DNA from: Sphingobium sp. CAP-1
GTDB lineage: Bacteria; Pseudomonadota; Alphaproteobacteria; Sphingomonadales; Sphingomonadaceae
DNA: 64,000 bases
Direction: 5' to 3'
NCBI RefSeq assembly: GCF_009720145.1
Contig: NZ_CP046252.1
Location: 806,001 to 870,000, forward strand
Of this stretch, positions 51,042-59,440 are shown piece by piece. The notes beneath the pieces are model-generated. The model was not told the origin of the DNA and ran no database searches. It saw only the letters and a list, made by a program, of their open reading frames with translations. Positions within the stretch are counted from its first letter, which is position 1. Each line of letters starts with the position of its first letter. Made by a program: the position numbers and the translations under genes.

Positions 51042-53018
51042 GTGATGATCCGGTCGAGCAAGGCCATGCTGACGCTGTTGGCGGCGAGCGCGGCGCAGGG
51101 TGCGCTGGCGCAGCAGCCCGATGAACTGGCCAGGGCATTTGGCGCGCGAGAGACGGTGATCTCCGCCAGCCTGTCCACCGACGGGCAGAAGATCGCGCTG
51201 ATCGCGGCGGGGCCGGGGCGGACCACCCGCGCCTATGTGGTGGAGGCGATGGAGGGCGCCGAGCCGAAGCTGGTCGCATCGACCAGTGGCAAGCCCGAAT
51301 ATCTCCAGAATTGCGGCTGGGTGGCGGCTGACCGGCTGGCCTGCCAGATTTTCGGTACCCAACGTTATGCCGACGATGTCTACAGCTTCAGCAATATTGT
51401 CGCCGTGGATGCCGGCGGCGGCAATGTGAAGCTGCTGAGCCAGCGGCGCGGCGCGAACGCGCTGGGCTATGACTTTCGTGGCGGCGACGTGGTCGACCTG
51501 CTGCCCGACGAGGAAGGCGCGATCCTGATGACGCGATCCTATGTGCCCGAAGCCAAGATCGGCAGCCTGATCGAAAAGAAGCTGGAGGGGCTGGGCGTCG
51601 ACCGGATCGACACGCGCAGCGGCGGGACCAAACGGATCGAAACGCCCCAGTCCAACGCGATCGACTATATCTCCGACGGACATGGCACTGTGCGCGTGGT
51701 GGGCCTGCGCGAGGTCAAGGGATCGGGCTATGACAAGGGAACGTACAAATTTCTCTACCGCCCGCTTGGCAAATCGGGCTGGAGCGACCTGTCCACCTAT
51801 GACCAGCGCGACAATGACGGGTTCGTGCCGGTCGCGGTCGATGGCCAGAAGAATATCGTCTATGGCCTGGAAAAGACCGACGGCCGCGATGCGCTGGTGA
51901 CGATTGCGCTCGATCCGGGGCTTGAGAAAAAGGTCGTGTTCGCGCATCCGCAGGTGGATGTCGGCGGTCTGATCCGGGTCGGCCGCGACCGGCGCGTGGT
52001 TGGCGTCAGCTATGCGGTGGAGCATCGCGAGGCCGTTTATTTCGATGAGCAGGCCGCCGCGCTCGTCAAATCGCTCGGCAAGGCGCTGGGCGGCAAGGCG
52101 GTGCATATCGGTGACATGAGCGCCGATGGGCAGCGGGTGCTGGTCTGGGCCGGCAGCGATGTCGATCCCGGTCAATATTATCTGTTCGATCGCGCCGCGC
52201 GCAAATTGTCGCCGGTCATGCCCGACCGGCCCGAACTGGCCGGCCGCCCGCTCGCGACGATGCAGTCGGTCAGCTACAAGGCGGGTGACGGCACGATGAT
52301 CCCCGCTTATCTCACCCTGCCGCCGGGCAAGGAGAGCGCCAGGGGGCTGCCCGCCATCGTCATGCCCCATGGCGGCCCGGAATCGCGCGACGAATGGGGC
52401 TTCGACTGGATGGTGCAATATTATGCCGCGCGCGGTTTCGCCGTCATCCAGCCGCAGTTTCGCGGGGCGGCCGGCTTTGGCGAGAAATGGTTGATGAAGA
52501 ACGGCTATCGGTCCTGGCGCACCGCGATTGGCGACGTGGTTGATGCCGGACGCTGGCTGGTGGCGCAGGGCGTGGCCGATCCGGCGAAGCTTACCATCGC
52601 CGGCTGGTCCTATGGCGGCTATGCGGCGCTTCAGGCGCAGGCGGTCGATCCCAATCTGTTCAAGGCGGTGGTCGCGATCGCCCCGGTCACGGATTTCGCC
52701 GACCGGATGCGCCGCTCGCAATATTACAGCAATTATCTGACTCAGCAGCAGCGCATGGGCACCGGGCAGGAAGCGGAGGAGGCGTCGCCGTCCAATCATG
52801 CCGCCGAATTTCGCGCGCCGGTGCTGATGTTCCATGGTACCGACGACAATAATGTCGACATCACCCAGGCGAAGATCATGCAGGGCAAGCTGGAGGGCGC
52901 GGGCAAGCGCAGCCAGTTGATCGTCTATGACGGGCTGGAACATAGTCTGGACGACAGTGATGCGCGCGCGGACCTGCTCCAGAAAAGCGCCGACTTCCTG
53001 CTGGCGGCGGGGAAGTAG
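51042..53018 (+). CDS. Exported S9-family (prolyl oligopeptidase-type) serine peptidase
   Basis: 658 residues with a signal peptide (start MMIRSSKAMLTLLAASAAQGALA). A beta-propeller occupies the N-terminal two-thirds, then an alpha/beta-hydrolase domain. The catalytic Ser is in GWSYGGYAAL, Asp in FHGTDDNNVDI and His in DGLEHSL. VMPHGGPESRDEWGFDWMVQYYAARGFAVIQPQFRG is the usual oxyanion region of acylaminoacyl-peptidase or dipeptidyl-peptidase-like enzymes. Transcribed alone and ended by a strong bidirectional terminator. Confidence 0.93.
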   Translation: MMIRSSKAMLTLLAASAAQGALAQQPDELARAFGARETVISASLSTDGQKIALIAAGPGRTTRAYVVEAMEGAEPKLVASTSGKPEYLQNCGWVAADRLACQIFGTQRYADDVYSFSNIVAVDAGGGNVKLLSQRRGANALGYDFRGGDVVDLLPDEEGAILMTRSYVPEAKIGSLIEKKLEGLGVDRIDTRSGGTKRIETPQSNAIDYISDGHGTVRVVGLREVKGSGYDKGTYKFLYRPLGKSGWSDLSTYDQRDNDGFVPVAVDGQKNIVYGLEKTDGRDALVTIALDPGLEKKVVFAHPQVDVGGLIRVGRDRRVVGVSYAVEHREAVYFDEQAAALVKSLGKALGGKAVHIGDMSADGQRVLVWAGSDVDPGQYYLFDRAARKLSPVMPDRPELAGRPLATMQSVSYKAGDGTMIPAYLTLPPGKESARGLPAIVMPHGGPESRDEWGFDWMVQYYAARGFAVIQPQFRGAAGFGEKWLMKNGYRSWRTAIGDVVDAGRWLVAQGVADPAKLTIAGWSYGGYAALQAQAVDPNLFKAVVAIAPVTDFADRMRRSQYYSNYLTQQQRMGTGQEAEEASPSNHAAEFRAPVLMFHGTDDNNVDITQAKIMQGKLEGAGKRSQLIVYDGLEHSLDDSDARADLLQKSADFLLAAGK

Positions 53019-53073
53019 AAGGAAGAGGGAGAAGGGGCCGCCCGTCTCCTTGTTTCAGCCCGCGCAGGCCATG

Positions 53074-53106
53074 AAAAAGGGCGGCTCCTTGCGGGGCCGC
53101 CCTTTT
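53074..53106. terminator. Bidirectional intrinsic terminator between the S9 peptidase and rpsD
   Basis: A stem of AAAA-GGGCGGC (53075-53085) with GCCGCCC-TTTT (53096-53106) has an A-run on the left and a T-run on the right. It can therefore end transcripts arriving from both convergent genes. Confidence 0.92.
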
Positions 53107-53130
53107 CTGTAATTCTGCGGTGGAAACCGA

Positions 53131-53745
53131 TCAGCGCGAATAGAATTCGACGACCAGATTGGGTTCCATCTTCACCGGGTAGGGCACTTCGTCCAGCGTC
53201 GGAACGCGGACATAGGTGATCTTGGCGGCACCGTCCGGCGACACATAGTCGGGGATGTCGCGCTCAGGCAGGCTCTGCGCTTCCAGAACCAGCGCCATTT
53301 CCTGCGCCTTCTTGCCCAGGGTGATTTCGTCGCCCGGCTTCACCAGACGCGACGCGATGTTGCACTTCACGCCGTTCACATAGATGTGGCCGTGCGAAAC
53401 GATCTGGCGAGCCGAGAAGATGGTCGGCGCGAACTTGGCGCGGTAGACGACGGCGTCCAGGCGGCGCTCCAGCAGACCGATCAGGTTCTGGCCGGTGTCG
53501 CCCTTCATGCGGCTGGCTTCGAAATAGTTCTTCTTGAACTGCTTTTCGGTGATGTCGCCATAATAGCCCTTCAGCTTCTGCTTGGCGCGAAGCTGGATGC
53601 CATAGTCGGACATCTTGCCCTTGCGGCGCTGGCCGTGCTGACCGGGGCCATATTCGCGCTTGTTGACAGGCGATTTGGGACGGCCCCAGATATTCTCGCC
53701 CATGCGGCGGTCGAGCTTATACTTGGCGCTGGTGCGCTTCGACAT
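53131..53745 (-). CDS. rpsD: 30S ribosomal protein S4
   Basis: 204 residues, the full length for S4. It binds 16S rRNA early in 30S assembly. The opening MSKRTSAKYKLDRRMGENIWGRPKSP is the alphaproteobacterial form without the zinc cysteines. The S4 RNA-binding domain is in LERRLDAVVYRAKFAPTIFSARQIVSHGHIYVNG, and the end is VKMEPNLVVEFYSR. Monocistronic here, away from the alpha operon, as in many alphaproteobacteria. Confidence 0.98.
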   Translation of the reverse strand: MSKRTSAKYKLDRRMGENIWGRPKSPVNKREYGPGQHGQRRKGKMSDYGIQLRAKQKLKGYYGDITEKQFKKNYFEASRMKGDTGQNLIGLLERRLDAVVYRAKFAPTIFSARQIVSHGHIYVNGVKCNIASRLVKPGDEITLGKKAQEMALVLEAQSLPERDIPDYVSPDGAAKITYVRVPTLDEVPYPVKMEPNLVVEFYSR

Positions 53746-53791
53746 AGATAATTCCTAGTAATTGCTAACGACGTTTGCTCACCCTCCTGAT

Positions 53792-53816
53792 CCGAAAACC
53801 GGTTCCCGCCTTTCGG
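53792..53816. repeat. Small hairpin motif upstream of rpsD
   Basis: CCGAAA (53792-53797) and TTTCGG (53811-53816) pair around AACCGGTTCCCGCC. Variants of this short hairpin are scattered in alphaproteobacterial genomes. It lies in the rpsD/chorismate-mutase intergenic space (53746-53979), which otherwise shows no gene. Confidence 0.45.
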
Positions 53817-53979
53817 GGAAGGTGAATGTTATCCCCGGTATCGCCTGTGATCCATGTTTCAGGGACAGGGCCGCCGCTTCACCGGGATGCGGAGCCAATT
53901 GCGAAGGCGCGCCTATGACCATAACGGCCCGGCATGTCAAGCCTCGACAGGGGCGGCCGGGCCGCCTAATTCCGCGGTC

Positions 53980-54276
53980 ATGAACCCTGACAGCTACACG
54001 ACCATGGTGGAGGTGCGCGCTGGCGTCGATGAACTCGATCGCCAGCTTGTCGCCCTGCTCGCCCGGCGCTTCGCCCATATGCGCGCCGCCGCCCGGATCA
54101 AGCCCGATCGCGACGCCGTGCGCGACGAGGCGCGCAAGCGCCAGGTGATCGACCAGGCGCGGGACGAGGCGGAACGGCTGGGCGCGCCCGCCGATGTGAT
54201 CGCCGACCTGTGGGAGCAACTGGTCGAAGCGTCGATCGCCTATGAAATGGCGGAATATGACCGGACGCGGGGTTAG
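53980..54276 (+). CDS. Chorismate mutase, AroQ type
   Basis: A 98-residue all-helical chorismate mutase, probably converting chorismate to prephenate. AroQ features are VRAGVDELDRQLVALLARRFAHMRAAARIKPDRDAVRDEARKRQVID (catalytic Arg and Lys/Asp positions) and EQLVEASIAYEMAEY at the end. ATG 53980 is preferred; longer frames extend into repeat-like DNA. The length and loop are like PchB/short AroQ monofunctional enzymes, so an isochorismate pyruvate lyase activity cannot be excluded. It is convergent with trmJ with a 4-nt overlap. Confidence 0.85.
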   Translation: MNPDSYTTMVEVRAGVDELDRQLVALLARRFAHMRAAARIKPDRDAVRDEARKRQVIDQARDEAERLGAPADVIADLWEQLVEASIAYEMAEYDRTRG

Positions 54277-55004
54277 CGTTCCCGCGGCCGGTTGAGGTGC
54301 GACAGCACGCCGCGCAGCGTGCGCACCTCCAGATGGTTCCAGCCTGGCTTGGTCAGCAGGTTGCGCAGCGTCAGCTTCGTTGCCGGCGCGCGATCGGGCG
54401 GGAAGAAATAGCCGACCTTTTCCAGCAGCGTGTTGAGCTGCTCGATCATCCCTTCCAGTTCCGCCTGCGGCGCGGGTTCCCCCAGTTCCGTGATGGTGGG
54501 TTGTGCCAGATCGGCCTGTTTGGACCATTCATAGGCGCACAGGATCACCGCCTGCGCCAGGTTGAGCGATCCGAATTCCGGGTTGATCGGCACGGTCAGG
54601 ATCTTGCGGGCGACCGCGACATCCTCCGTCTCCAGCCCCGACCGTTCCGGCCCGAATACATAGGCGCAGCGGCCCTGCGCGCCGTGAATTTCGCGCGCGG
54701 CTTCCTCCGGCGTGACGACCGGCTTGGTGACGCCGCGCTTGCGGACGGTGGTGGCGTAGACATGGGCGCAGTCGGCCACCGCATCGGCCAGCGTCTCATA
54801 GACCTGTGCCTCGTCGAGGATGAAGTCCGCACCCGCCGCCGCCGGGCCGGCATCGGGATTGGGCCAGCCGTCGCGGGGGGTGACGAGCCGCATTTCGGTC
54901 AGCCCGAAATTCAGCATGGCGCGCGCCGCCTTCCCGATATTCTCGCCCAGTTGCGGGCGGACCAGGACGATGACGGGGGGGAGGGGGGAGGTAGATATTT
55001 CCAT
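54273..55004 (-). CDS. trmJ: tRNA/rRNA methyltransferase, TrmJ family (SpoU/TrmH superfamily)
   Basis: A 243-residue core beginning MEISTSPLPPVIVLVRPQLGENIGKAARAM. SPOUT motifs are NIGKAARAMLNFG (motif 1), YVFGPERSGLETEDV (motif 2) and VPINPEFGSLNLAQAVILCAYEW (motif 3). TrmJ makes 2'-O-methyl at position 32 of tRNAs. The C-terminal region (LTLRNLLTKPGWNHLEVRTLRGVLSHL) is the family's helical extension. There is no stop codon between this gene and the GIY-YIG frame upstream, so one 361-codon ORF (54273-55358) encodes both. The internal ATG 55004 has only a weak ribosome site. Confidence 0.9.
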   Translation of the reverse strand: MEISTSPLPPVIVLVRPQLGENIGKAARAMLNFGLTEMRLVTPRDGWPNPDAGPAAAGADFILDEAQVYETLADAVADCAHVYATTVRKRGVTKPVVTPEEAAREIHGAQGRCAYVFGPERSGLETEDVAVARKILTVPINPEFGSLNLAQAVILCAYEWSKQADLAQPTITELGEPAPQAELEGMIEQLNTLLEKVGYFFPPDRAPATKLTLRNLLTKPGWNHLEVRTLRGVLSHLNRPRER

Positions 55005-55358
55005 TAAACCATTCTCTAGAGCAGCCTCTCCCTCCGTTCGCCCTGAGCGAAGTCGAAGGGCATCACTGAGCGAAGGCGAAGTGTGGGAAATGGCAGCCTC
55101 TTTCAGCTTATGCCAGTTTCCGGCTATGAGGGCTTCCTTCTTTTTCCTCGACCAGCCTTTGATCTGGATTTCGCTTGCCATTGCCTCTGCGCGAGTCCCG
55201 AATTCCTGGGACCACATAAGTTCGACCGGAATACGCTCGGATGTATAACCCTTGATTGCACCAGATTGATGGGCTGCGAAGCGGGCCTCCAGATCATCCG
55301 TATGGCCGGTGTAATAAGAGCCATCGGCACATCTAAGTATGTAGCTGTAGAAGGCCAT
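55005..55358 (-). CDS. GIY-YIG nuclease (UPF0213/YhbQ type), reading frame open into trmJ
   Basis: Residues 1-90 form a complete small GIY-YIG nuclease: FYSYILRCADGSYYTGHT carries the GIY and YIG tyrosines, DLEARFAAHQSG the catalytic Arg, and EAMASEIQIKGWSRKKKEALI the catalytic Glu. All expected residues are present, so it should be active. The usual stop is missing. The frame runs through the left inverted repeat (encoding DALRLRSGRTEG) and continues into trmJ without interruption. The gene is bracketed by 26-bp inverted repeats (55034-55059 and 55392-55417). Related small nucleases have poorly known roles; here a link to the repeats is suggested. Confidence 0.8.
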
Positions 55359-55417
55359 TGTGTGTCCTAACCTCGCTGCGCTCGGTCCTGGCCTTCGACT
55401 TCGCTCAGGCTGAACGG
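55034..55417. mobile_element. Putative GIY-YIG-encoding element with 26-bp terminal inverted repeats
   Basis: The left end (55034-55059) and right end (55392-55417) are inverted copies with 24 of 26 matches, both carrying CCTGAGCGAAGTCGAAGG. Next to each end is a second GAGCG-rich module (about 55065-55086 and 55369-55388). Only the GIY-YIG gene lies between them. No target-site duplication is evident. Shorter inverted-repeat units without the gene occur at 55915-56033 and 30965-31062. Interpretation as a mobile unit is inference. Confidence 0.6.
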
Positions 55418-55439
55418 AATGGGAAGAGGCTGAATAGCC

Positions 55440-55901
55440 TCAATCCCGCCCGACTTCCTTCACTGACCCCGCAAATTCCTCGAAATCCTTCGCGTCGGTA
55501 AAGTCCTTATAGACGCTGGCGAAGCGGATATAGGCGACGCTGTCGAGGCGTTTCAGACCCTGCATCACCATTTCGCCGATCGCCCGCGCTGGGACTTCGC
55601 CATCGCCGCTGGTTTCGAGCTGGCGCTGGATGCCGGAAATCAGCTTTTCGATCCGGCTGGGGTCGATCGGCCGCTTGCGGCAGGCGATGCCGATCGACCG
55701 GGCCAGCTTGTCGCGCTCGAACGCTTCCTTGCGGCCTTCGCTTTTCACCACCCAGATGTCGCGAAGCTGGATGCGCTCGAAGGTGGTGAAGCGCGCGCCG
55801 CACGCTTCGCACTGGCGGCGGCGGCGGATGGCGTTGCCATCTTCGGTCGGCCGGCTGTCCTTCACCTGGCTGTCTTCATGGGCGCAGAAGGGGCAGCGCA
55901 T
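55440..55901 (-). CDS. nrdR: Transcriptional repressor NrdR
   Basis: 153 residues, full length. The N-terminal zinc ribbon MRCPFCAHEDSQVKDSRPTEDGNAIRRRRQCEACGARFTTFER has four cysteines (CPFC and CEAC), followed by the ATP-cone domain (VVKSEGRKEAFERDKLARSI...). NrdR represses ribonucleotide reductase genes in response to ATP/dATP. It lies between the GIY-YIG element and an inverted-repeat element and is probably co-transcribed with glyA, as in many alphaproteobacteria. Confidence 0.96.
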   Translation of the reverse strand: MRCPFCAHEDSQVKDSRPTEDGNAIRRRRQCEACGARFTTFERIQLRDIWVVKSEGRKEAFERDKLARSIGIACRKRPIDPSRIEKLISGIQRQLETSGDGEVPARAIGEMVMQGLKRLDSVAYIRFASVYKDFTDAKDFEEFAGSVKEVGRD

Positions 55902-55914
55902 GGGTCTTATTACT

Positions 55915-56033
55915 CCGTTCGCCCTGAGCGAAGTCGAAGGGCGCGGCTGAGCGTAGCGAAGCCCTCACTCCGTTCGGGTTCAAGCGAGTCGCGTGCCTCG
56001 TTTGAAGGCTTCGACTTCGCTCAGCCCGAACGG
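55915..56033. mobile_element. Non-autonomous inverted-repeat (MITE-like) element between glyA and nrdR
   Basis: The left arm (55915-55940) is identical over 26 bp to the left end of the GIY-YIG element at 55034. The right arm (56008-56033) is an inverted copy with 23 of 26 matches. Between them is GGCTGAGCGTAGCGAAGCC, matching the inner module of the GIY-YIG unit, and another diverged start, CCGTTCGGG, near 55970, suggesting two units in tandem. No ORF is inside. It fills the nrdR/glyA gap. Confidence 0.75.
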
Positions 56034-56044
56034 ATGCTGGGATC

Positions 56045-57346
<1,302 letters not shown>

Positions 57347-57358
57347 CGAAGATTCCTT

Positions 57359-57796
57359 TCAGAGCGCGGGCTGGGACAGTTTCTCGACGCGGCCGGCATG
57401 GCGGCCACCGCCGAAATCGGTGGAGAGGAAAGCGGTGACACAGGCCTTGGCCATGTCCACACCGGTCAGGCGCGCGCCCATGGCAAGGACGTTGGCGTCA
57501 TTATGTTCGCGCGACAGGGCGGCCGACAGCGGTTCGCCGACCAGCGCGCAGCGGCAGGCGGGGTTGCGGTTGACCGCGATCGAAATGCCGATGCCGGAGC
57601 CGCACAGCGCAATGCCCCGTTCGGCCGCGCCCGATGCCACCGCCGTCGCCAGCTTGTAACCATAATCGGGATAATCGACGCGATCGGCGGTTGCCGGACC
57701 CAGATCGTCGACCTCATGGCCTTCATCGCGCAGCCATTGCGCAAGTTCCGCCTTCAGATCGACGGCGGCATGATCGGAAGCGATGGCGATTTTCAT
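57359..57796 (-). CDS. rpiB: Ribose 5-phosphate isomerase B
   Basis: A 145-residue RpiB/LacAB-type isomerase of the pentose phosphate pathway. It begins MKIAIASDHAAVDLKAELAQWL and contains VDYPDYGYKLATAVASGAAERGIALCGSGIGISIAVNR, with the catalytic Cys in ALCGSGIG, and DANVLAMGARLTG. ATG 57796 is chosen over an upstream in-frame codon. First gene of the rpiB-glyA-nrdR unit. Confidence 0.95.
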   Translation of the reverse strand: MKIAIASDHAAVDLKAELAQWLRDEGHEVDDLGPATADRVDYPDYGYKLATAVASGAAERGIALCGSGIGISIAVNRNPACRCALVGEPLSAALSREHNDANVLAMGARLTGVDMAKACVTAFLSTDFGGGRHAGRVEKLSQPAL

Positions 57797-57901
57797 GGGG
57801 TAGCGTCCCTTCACCGAAATAGGTGATTCGTTTCTGCGCGCCTCATAGGGGGAGAGGGCGGCAATTGCCACCGTCCAGCTTGCGGCTTAAGGCCTGTCGC
57901 C

Positions 57902-58093
57902 ATGGCAGCCATGATTTTATCCATTTTGATGCTGGCGGGCGTCCTGCTCACCGGCGGCGGCGTCTATGCGATCGTCAGGAAGGGCGACCGCAAGCGCGGG
58001 GCGCTGATGATCGTCGCGGGGCTGGTGATGTTCGCCAATGTCGCCATCAGCGCGATTCCGGGGCCGGACCTGCCGGTGCTGGAGCGGCACTAG
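57902..58093 (+). CDS. Small two-helix membrane protein
   Basis: 63 residues with two hydrophobic segments (MAAMILSILMLAGVLLTGGGVYAIV and GALMIVAGLVMFANVAISAI) joined by a basic loop RKGDRKR. Its last 47 nt overlap the 3' end of the convergent HPP gene. I recognise no family. It may sit in the inner membrane with both termini outside; function unknown. Confidence 0.55.
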   Translation: MAAMILSILMLAGVLLTGGGVYAIVRKGDRKRGALMIVAGLVMFANVAISAIPGPDLPVLERH

Positions 58094-59180
58094 GCCGAAG
58101 CGCCAGCGACGCCAGCAGGTCGGTCTGCGTCACCAGTCCCTGCAAGCGGTGATCGGCGTCGACCACCACCGCTTCGCGCCGCGCGCCGCTGCTTAAGGGA
58201 GCGATCAGCCGGGCGATGGGCGTGTCGGCGTGGACGAACAGCGGGCGGCGGGCGATGTCGCCGGCTTGTGCGCCGTCGCGGCCCAGGTCCAGCGCGCCGA
58301 TCATCCCCTGCACCCGGCCGGCATCGTCCAGCACCGGCAGCGACAGCAGGCCGCGATCCTCCATCAGCGCCCGCGCGCCGGCGACCGATTCGCCCGCGCC
58401 GACATGGATCACGTCGCGCGACATGATATCGCCGCAGCGCACCGCGCCATGGGTCCGCTCGGCGGCGCGCAACTCGGCGTCGGCCAGCAGCGCACGCAGA
58501 TCGGCTTCATCCACGTCCAGCGCCTCGCCATAATCGTGCAGCGCATCGGCGACATCCTGATCGCTTGGCCCGGCGCGTTCCAATGGCGTGGCATCGGCAG
58601 TGCCATGGGGCGCCGATGCCCTGGGCGCGACATGGGGATAATTATGCCCGGCGATGCGGTGGAACAGGATCGCGACGGCCAGCAGCATCAGCGTGTTCAG
58701 GCCGACCGGCGCCAGCGCGAACATATAGCCGCTGGCCGCCCCCTTCGCGCCCAGCACGGCGGACAGCGCCACCGCGCCGCCGGGCGGATGCAGGCAGCGC
58801 AGCAGCGACATGATGGCGATCGCCGCGCCGACCGCCAATGCCGTCGCGACCGTGGGGTCGGACACGGCCTTGGCGACGAAAATGCCGACCAGCGCGGAAA
58901 TGACATTGCCGCCCAATACGGGCCAGGGCTGGGCGAGCGGGCTGGCCGGCACGGCGAACAGCAGCACGGCGGACGCGCCCATCGGCGCGACCAGCAGCGG
59001 ATGGGCCAGCCCGTTACCCAGCATCAACCCGCACAACAGGCCGGTAATGGCGATCCCGCCGATCGCCCCGCTCGCGGCCTTCAGCCGATCCAGCAGGCCG
59101 GGGCCGGGCGGCGCCGGCACGAACATGCTGTAATAGCGGCTCCAGATCAGGCGAACGTCATTTTTCGGCACGTCGGACAT
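58047..59180 (-). CDS. HPP-family membrane protein with two CBS domains
   Basis: 377 residues. The N-terminal HPP region has about four to five membrane segments and the HPP motif CLHPPGGAVALSAVLG near residue 130, plus PMGASAVLLFAVP. A hydrophilic linker follows, then two CBS modules (CGDIMSRDVIHVGAGESVAGARALM and IARRPLFVHADTPIARLIAPL) that usually sense adenosine nucleotides. Some HPP proteins are linked to nitrite transport. No nitrogen genes are nearby, so the substrate is not inferred. Confidence 0.88.
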   Translation of the reverse strand: MSDVPKNDVRLIWSRYYSMFVPAPPGPGLLDRLKAASGAIGGIAITGLLCGLMLGNGLAHPLLVAPMGASAVLLFAVPASPLAQPWPVLGGNVISALVGIFVAKAVSDPTVATALAVGAAIAIMSLLRCLHPPGGAVALSAVLGAKGAASGYMFALAPVGLNTLMLLAVAILFHRIAGHNYPHVAPRASAPHGTADATPLERAGPSDQDVADALHDYGEALDVDEADLRALLADAELRAAERTHGAVRCGDIMSRDVIHVGAGESVAGARALMEDRGLLSLPVLDDAGRVQGMIGALDLGRDGAQAGDIARRPLFVHADTPIARLIAPLSSGARREAVVVDADHRLQGLVTQTDLLASLALRPSAAPAPAGPAPESR

Positions 59181-59251
59181 GGGGCGGGGCTAGTCCCGCG
59201 CGGACGGATGGCCAAGCGGGAAAATCTTGTCCATCGGCAAAGGGGCGTTGC

Positions 59252-59425
59252 CTACAGCACGTCGCCGAACATGAACCAGATCATCGCGATCCAGCCGACC
59301 AGCCCCACCGCGCCCAATATCACGCCGGATCGGGCGCGGATGGCAGCCCACAGGCCGCGCGGTTCATCGTCGAAATCGCCTTGCATGGGCAGGGCATAGT
59401 CAAGCGGGCGCCAATGCTCAACCAT
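59252..59425 (-). CDS. Small membrane protein downstream of otsA
   Basis: 57 residues, minus strand, starting MVEHWRPLDYALPMQGDFDDEPRGLW and with one membrane helix (SGVILGAVGLVGWIAMIWFMF). It lies 15 nt after the otsA stop on the same strand and is probably translated with the trehalose genes. The codon use and hydrophobic segment suggest a real gene. No family recognised. Confidence 0.6.
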   Translation of the reverse strand: MVEHWRPLDYALPMQGDFDDEPRGLWAAIRARSGVILGAVGLVGWIAMIWFMFGDVL

Positions 59426-59440
59426 CGTTGGCGGCGCGCT

